DNA of 64,000 bases, from NCBI RefSeq assembly GCF_003628535.1, contig NZ_RBCI01000014.1, forward strand, positions 186,001 through 250,000. The letters run 5' to 3'. The notes beneath the pieces were generated by a model. It was given only the letters and a program-made list of their open reading frames with translations. It searched no databases and was not told the DNA's origin. Source of the DNA: Flavisolibacter nicotianae (GTDB taxonomy: Bacteria; Bacteroidota; Bacteroidia; Chitinophagales; Chitinophagaceae). Both the position numbers and the translations under genes were made by a program. This document shows positions 60,753-64,000 of this stretch, piece after piece; within the stretch, counting starts at the first letter, position 1; every line of letters begins with the position of its first letter.

Positions 60753-61008
60753 GTAAAAATTTATTAGGAAGTTACAGATTGTTTTGTACAAAAATTTTCC
60801 TTATGTAGTCTAACTCCGTATCAAGCAAATTGCCTTTGATTTCCGCTAACCTTTAAACTTGAAGTCGGGTTCAACGTTGTCTAAATTAGATATATTTCAT
60901 CAACCGATTAAGGCAGGGCGACCTAAGCGCTAACAAGGCAAGAAGGCCTGGTGTCCGATACAGAGCCCGGCGAAGTCAAAGATATCGGAACAGGTATTTC
61001 TGCAGTAG
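60753..61008. other. Upstream region of the DUF3667 gene
   Basis: About 250 bp of AT-rich sequence lies between the DUF3667 start and repeat copy H; it presumably contains the promoter. No gene or structured element is recognised. Confidence 0.45.
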
Positions 61009-61337
61009 CCAGGCAAGAGGTTAAATACATCATCCAGAGTACTCCTCCTACCCTATTCAGCACTATTGGCAGAATCGAGCACTTGGAACTACGATCCATC
61101 GAAGGTAGTCTATGCTCTGGCTCGTTTTTAACCCTCAAAGATTTTTGTATAAGAGAGAGCCGCATATTTTTACTGCAGTTCTCAAAACAGGCCAAATTTA
61201 GCCAAAGAGTGAGGAGTTCACCAGTTTGTCACCTGCAGAATACATGCATACGTAAACAGCTGATATAAAGCAATTGACCCCAAAAATTCAAGTTCCAGGG
61301 GGTACAGCGGACAATTCAACATCCATCCCTTGCACAG
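61009..61337 (+). repeat. Dispersed repeat, copy H (329 bp)
   Basis: It begins CCAGGCAAGAGGTTAAATAC, contains GGCAGAATCGAGCACTTGGA with hairpin CTACGATCCATCGAAG (around 61089-61104), GTTCTCAAAACAGGCCAAAT and AGTGAGGAGTTCACCAGTTT. The T-arm-like AAATTCAAGTTCC and the end CATCCATCCCTTGCA follow. Order and spacing agree with copies D and G. It lies just downstream of the alpha/beta-hydrolase gene. Confidence 0.7.
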
Positions 61338-61388
61338 TCAGTTGTCATACTCCTGGAGACATCGGCGGCTAACTGTTTAGAAACCGGT

Positions 61389-62438
61389 TTACAACCATTT
61401 TTTCAGAAAAGCCATAATCTCCTGCCGCATCTCCGGTGTTTCCAGATGGCCCACATCATACATGCGCAATTGCCATGCCTCGGGAGCACCTTCCTTTTGA
61501 TAAACGGCTTTTAGCTCTTTATCAATTTTTTCTAATCCTTTCTGCGGGGTTAGCGGGTCAAACCGACCTGCCAGGCCAAGATGTGGGCGGGGAGCAATAA
61601 GGCTGTTTATTTGGGCCGTCGTAAAATGATTGAGTAAATCCGGCACATAATAATAAATACCGTGCAGGTTAAGTCCTTTTTCTTCTATCAATGTCTGGAA
61701 GTCAGTTAAGCAGCACAGGTCAACGCACACCTTGATCCGTTCGTCCAGCGCCGCCAGCCACCACGACATAGTACTTCCCATGGACATGCCCATCGTGGCT
61801 ATTCGCCTGCTGTCCACGTCTTCCCTTGTTTGCAGGTAATCCAGCGCCCTCAGGTTATCGTATACCATCATCCCCCACATCACTTGCCCTTTCCACAGCA
61901 TTTCTTTGAATAGTTCGTTTTCTGTACGACCGCTCCTCTCCCCAAACCCCCAGCCATCCAAGCATAACCCGGCATAGCCGGCCCTTGCCAGCGCCAGTGC
62001 ATAAGGTGGGCTTTGCATTTCTTTCCTGCCACGTATGAACTCCTCCTTGCCTACCTCATACTGCCCGAAATGGGAATGATTGAATAACACGACAGGCACT
62101 TTCCCTTTGGCCTCTTTCGGTTTTGTAAAATAAGCAGGCACCAGTTCCAAACCATTGATATCGAGTAGCAGCTTTTCTACAATGAATTCATCTCGCTCTT
62201 CCCGTGAAACCACTTTCACAGAAATGGGCCTGCCCAGATCAGGCAACTTGCCCAACAACTGGTACAGCTCTTTGCGTTGCTTTTCCTTGCGGATAGGAAC
62301 ACCTTTGCTATTTGTACGCAAGCCCATGGAACTCTCGTTAGTGACAGTGGTTTGAATATACCCAATTGATCTATGGCAGCCATACATCAATGGCAAAAGC
62401 AGAAAAGAAAGGCTTATCAATTTGTAATCTCTATTCAT
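61389..62438 (-). CDS. Alpha/beta-hydrolase lipoprotein, acetyl-xylan-esterase/dienelactone-hydrolase-like
   Basis: The 349-residue lipoprotein has a signal ending LLLPLMYGC. The catalytic core has an N-terminal oxyanion region with [19 protein letters not shown], the nucleophile elbow [11 protein letters not shown], an aspartate in AGRFDPLTP and a histidine in [14 protein letters not shown]. This combination resembles the Bacteroidota dienelactone-hydrolase/acetyl-xylan-esterase group that removes ester groups from glycans. It lies 330 bp downstream of the isomerase gene on the same strand, so common transcription is possible but not assured. Confidence 0.85.
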   Translation of the reverse strand: MNRDYKLISLSFLLLPLMYGCHRSIGYIQTTVTNESSMGLRTNSKGVPIRKEKQRKELYQLLGKLPDLGRPISVKVVSREERDEFIVEKLLLDINGLELVPAYFTKPKEAKGKVPVVLFNHSHFGQYEVGKEEFIRGRKEMQSPPYALALARAGYAGLCLDGWGFGERSGRTENELFKEMLWKGQVMWGMMVYDNLRALDYLQTREDVDSRRIATMGMSMGSTMSWWLAALDERIKVCVDLCCLTDFQTLIEEKGLNLHGIYYYVPDLLNHFTTAQINSLIAPRPHLGLAGRFDPLTPQKGLEKIDKELKAVYQKEGAPEAWQLRMYDVGHLETPEMRQEIMAFLKKWL

Positions 62439-62769
62439 TTATCAGTTAACAAATACAGGTAAGCTAGTTTTCGCTTCCTTGATGCGCCCTGTTTGTAGCC
62501 GGAAGTCCTAGTCCTCTCATCTTTTATCCTGCTTCACTAAATATACTCAACTGCGGTGTCTTTTGCCGGAAGACCCGATGGTTGAGTAGCACGTGCTTCT
62601 CATGCCAAAGGTCTACAGCGTGCATTTTCTTAGCAAGCAATTCTTACCAAGCAACAAGAATCTGATTGCTTGAATTCAAGCCTTAGTGCGAATGCTTTTG
62701 AAGACCCAACGGAAAAGCAACGTCTTTACGACAATGCCCAAGGTAAATGATCGCCAGTTGCGCAGCCGC
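62439..62769. other. Intergenic region with a long inverted repeat
   Basis: TACTCAAC at 62544-62551 and GTTGAGTA at 62581-62588 can pair, with an inner GTCTT/AAGAC pair, giving an interrupted stem of about 45 bases. It lies downstream of the isomerase gene and may act as its terminator, though no T tract follows. No gene is recognised elsewhere in the 330 bp. Confidence 0.45.
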
Positions 62770-63615
62770 TTAGCTAACCGAGGCGATGCTTCCCTTGAAA
62801 TACCCGACAGACTCCGCCAGGCCCGGCAACGGATCGGTCATGTCTTTTTCATACTCAACGCTGCAAATGCCTTTATAATTGATTTTGTACAGCGCTTTTC
62901 CCAATGCTTCAAAATCAATGACGCCGCGCCCTATCTCAATGGCTTTTGCTTCTTTAAAAGCTCCTGTCACATCCTTGATATGCAAATCAAAAAGCCGGTC
63001 TTTATAGGCGTGAATCGCTTTTCCCACATCCGCCCCGGCTCTTACCGCATGGCCTACGTCCATGCAAAGTCCCATGCGGGCATCCCTGTTTTTGATGCGC
63101 TCATAGACGCTCTGCGGGCTGGGATACAAAGCATCTTCCGGGCCGTGGTTGTGAATGGCCAGTCGGATATTCAGTGCTTTTACTTTTTGTTCTGCGTAAT
63201 CCAGCAACTCGTAGGTGGGCACACCAACGATCATGTCCACACCAACTTTTCTGGCGTAGTCAAACGCTTCGTCCACGGCTTGTTTTGTTTTCATGTAGAT
63301 CACGCCAACGGCATAGATGTTAATGTTGCTTTGCTTACACTGGTTGACGACTGATTGGATCTTTTCATCACTGCTGTTTAATGGCAGATGCTTGTCTTTT
63401 AAAGAAAGGTGAGTCAGATTTAACCGCTTCATCATCGCGAGGGCCTGGTCCAACTCAAACTTGACAAAGGTATAGCCGGCAATGCCCACGGGTAAACGGG
63501 CCTCTTTCTTCGAATCGTTGCTTTTAGGAAAAGAGGCTGTGCTGATGAAAGGCACAGCAACAGAACCGGCTACACTCAGTGCGGTTTTTTGAATAAAGTT
63601 TCTTCTGGATGACAT
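62770..63615 (-). CDS. Sugar phosphate isomerase/epimerase family protein (xylose-isomerase-like TIM barrel), exported
   Basis: This 281-residue protein opens MSSRRNFIQKTALSVAGSVA, a twin-arginine-like leader, so it folds before export. The barrel shows LTHLSLKDKHLPLNSSDEKI, the metal-site glutamate and histidine region in LAIHNHGPEDALYPSPQSVY, MGLCMDVGHAVRAGADVGKA, DLHIKDVTG and a final CSVEYEKDM. Members isomerise or epimerise sugars using a divalent metal; some are 3-keto-glycoside processing enzymes. The upstream gene is a Gfo/Idh-type oxidoreductase, a common partner in Bacteroidota ketosugar pathways. Confidence 0.88.
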   Translation of the reverse strand: MSSRRNFIQKTALSVAGSVAVPFISTASFPKSNDSKKEARLPVGIAGYTFVKFELDQALAMMKRLNLTHLSLKDKHLPLNSSDEKIQSVVNQCKQSNINIYAVGVIYMKTKQAVDEAFDYARKVGVDMIVGVPTYELLDYAEQKVKALNIRLAIHNHGPEDALYPSPQSVYERIKNRDARMGLCMDVGHAVRAGADVGKAIHAYKDRLFDLHIKDVTGAFKEAKAIEIGRGVIDFEALGKALYKINYKGICSVEYEKDMTDPLPGLAESVGYFKGSIASVS

Positions 63616-63684
63616 GGTCGTAATTTGCTTTGTGAGATAATCAACTGCTTCTTTCGCCTGGAAAACTGCTCATGCTTTTCACAC

Positions 63685-64000
63685 TTATTGTGCATGCAGT
63701 CCATTTCCTGCCTGTGCTACCTGGAGTGCTTTTGTTGCCGTATAATATTTTGCCAGCATGCCCGGCACCTCCCACGAAGGCAACTTTTTTTGCTTCAGGT
63801 ATTGAAGGTAGCGTTCCATGACCTGCGCAAAATGGGCTTCATGCCCTACTTTGTACGTTTGTGGGATGTTGACTTTCCACCCCCCTTGAGCTTCTTCTAC
63901 AGCAATGCCCGGATAGGTCTTCGCCAGTTTGCTGATGGCTCTTTGCAAGCCCTCAGCATAGCCCTTTGTTCGCGCCACCGGCAGGATATAAAGGGTTGGC
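63685..64000 (-). CDS. Gfo/Idh/MocA-like oxidoreductase, C-terminal end (runs off window)
   Basis: The open frame enters from the right edge as TLYILPVARTKGYAEGLQRA. It continues with TYPGIAVEEAQGGWKVNIPQ, TYKVGHEAHFAQVMERYLQY and PSWEVPGMLAKYYTATKALQ to the stop at 63685. This resembles the C-terminal domain of the Bacteroidota group of putative Gfo/Idh oxidoreductases, where the conserved H..HF..V..RYL segment closes the substrate domain. The NAD-binding half is outside the window. It is followed after 70 bp by the isomerase gene, likely one operon. Confidence 0.75.
   Translation of the reverse strand, partial: PTLYILPVARTKGYAEGLQRAISKLAKTYPGIAVEEAQGGWKVNIPQTYKVGHEAHFAQVMERYLQYLKQKKLPSWEVPGMLAKYYTATKALQVAQAGNGLHAQ

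Noticed and set aside
1-64000. CRISPR arrays, riboswitches, rRNA operons or a prophage
   Set aside because: No regularly spaced repeats, no recognisable riboswitch cores, no rRNA sequence and no phage structural genes were seen; the dispersed repeats are far apart and not array-like.

Overview
The window comes from the chromosome of a Bacteroidota bacterium, most likely Chitinophagaceae or a close relative. The signs are two SusC-type TonB-linked receptors and a SusD lipoprotein, a giant secreted protein with a type IX secretion (T9SS) C-terminal signal, a 7TMR-DISM histidine kinase, lipoboxes, hydrolases with twin-arginine-like leaders, weak Shine-Dalgarno sequences, and DUF families typical of that phylum. 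The lifestyle suggested is a free-living soil or rhizosphere glycan and small-molecule degrader. Names rest on motifs and family recognition by eye; no database search was run.

Region 1 (1-15.0 kb) is a GntR-controlled catabolic locus. A truncated SusC receptor, a FadR-type GntR regulator, a secreted lipoprotein and an SGNH hydrolase sit beside an eleven-gene plus-strand operon whose genes overlap or lie at most 11 nt apart: M14/AstE-like deacylase, SDR, PLP fold-type-II lyase, DapA/NanA-like aldolase, RidA, MlrC, SMP-30 lactonase, aldo-keto reductase, second SDR, MFS transporter and class-III aminotransferase. A 12-bp palindrome (GTACATWTGTAC) lies in both divergent promoter regions, so the regulator probably controls the whole set. 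The enzymes fit oxidative breakdown of an N-acylated 2-amino sugar or amino acid, but the substrate is unknown.

Region 2 (15.0-25.7 kb) holds a 1272-residue T9SS-exported protein, then about 6 kb of eroded, gene-poor DNA: remnants of serine recombinases and an IS1182-type transposase, a row of hairpins, two single-gene modules bracketed by GTTAGC inverted repeats (a small exported protein and a dihydrofolate-reductase-like protein), and a CHAT-domain-like fragment.

Region 3 (25.7-34.7 kb) is envelope signalling: an OmpR/HK pair next to an HtrA protease, a family of small exported proteins of unknown function (two of them truncated), and a 7TMR-DISM kinase overlapping a LuxR-type regulator.

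Region 4 (34.7-46.0 kb) is accessory. An IS3 fragment is followed by an operon with two ChrB-domain proteins (one fused to an AraC DNA-binding domain), an outer-membrane protein, a beta-propeller lipoprotein and a DUF1259 protein. Then come a truncated resolvase, a single-domain response regulator and a stress cluster in which pcm and hsp20 are broken.

Region 5 (45.9-59.5 kb) is a glycan utilisation locus: NahK-like sugar kinase, six-hairpin glycosidase, DUF5107 protein, GH123-like hydrolase, SusD, SusC and aldose epimerase. LacI-type operators (GCAAACGTTTGC) stand at both outer ends, though no LacI regulator lies inside the window.

Region 6 (59.6-64 kb) has a DUF3667 membrane protein, an alpha/beta hydrolase lipoprotein, a TIM-barrel isomerase/epimerase and the end of an oxidoreductase. 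A dispersed family of about 0.33-kb elements with a covarying hairpin and terminal inverted repeats occurs at least seven times from 20 kb to 61 kb, usually at gene ruins or intergenic junctions.
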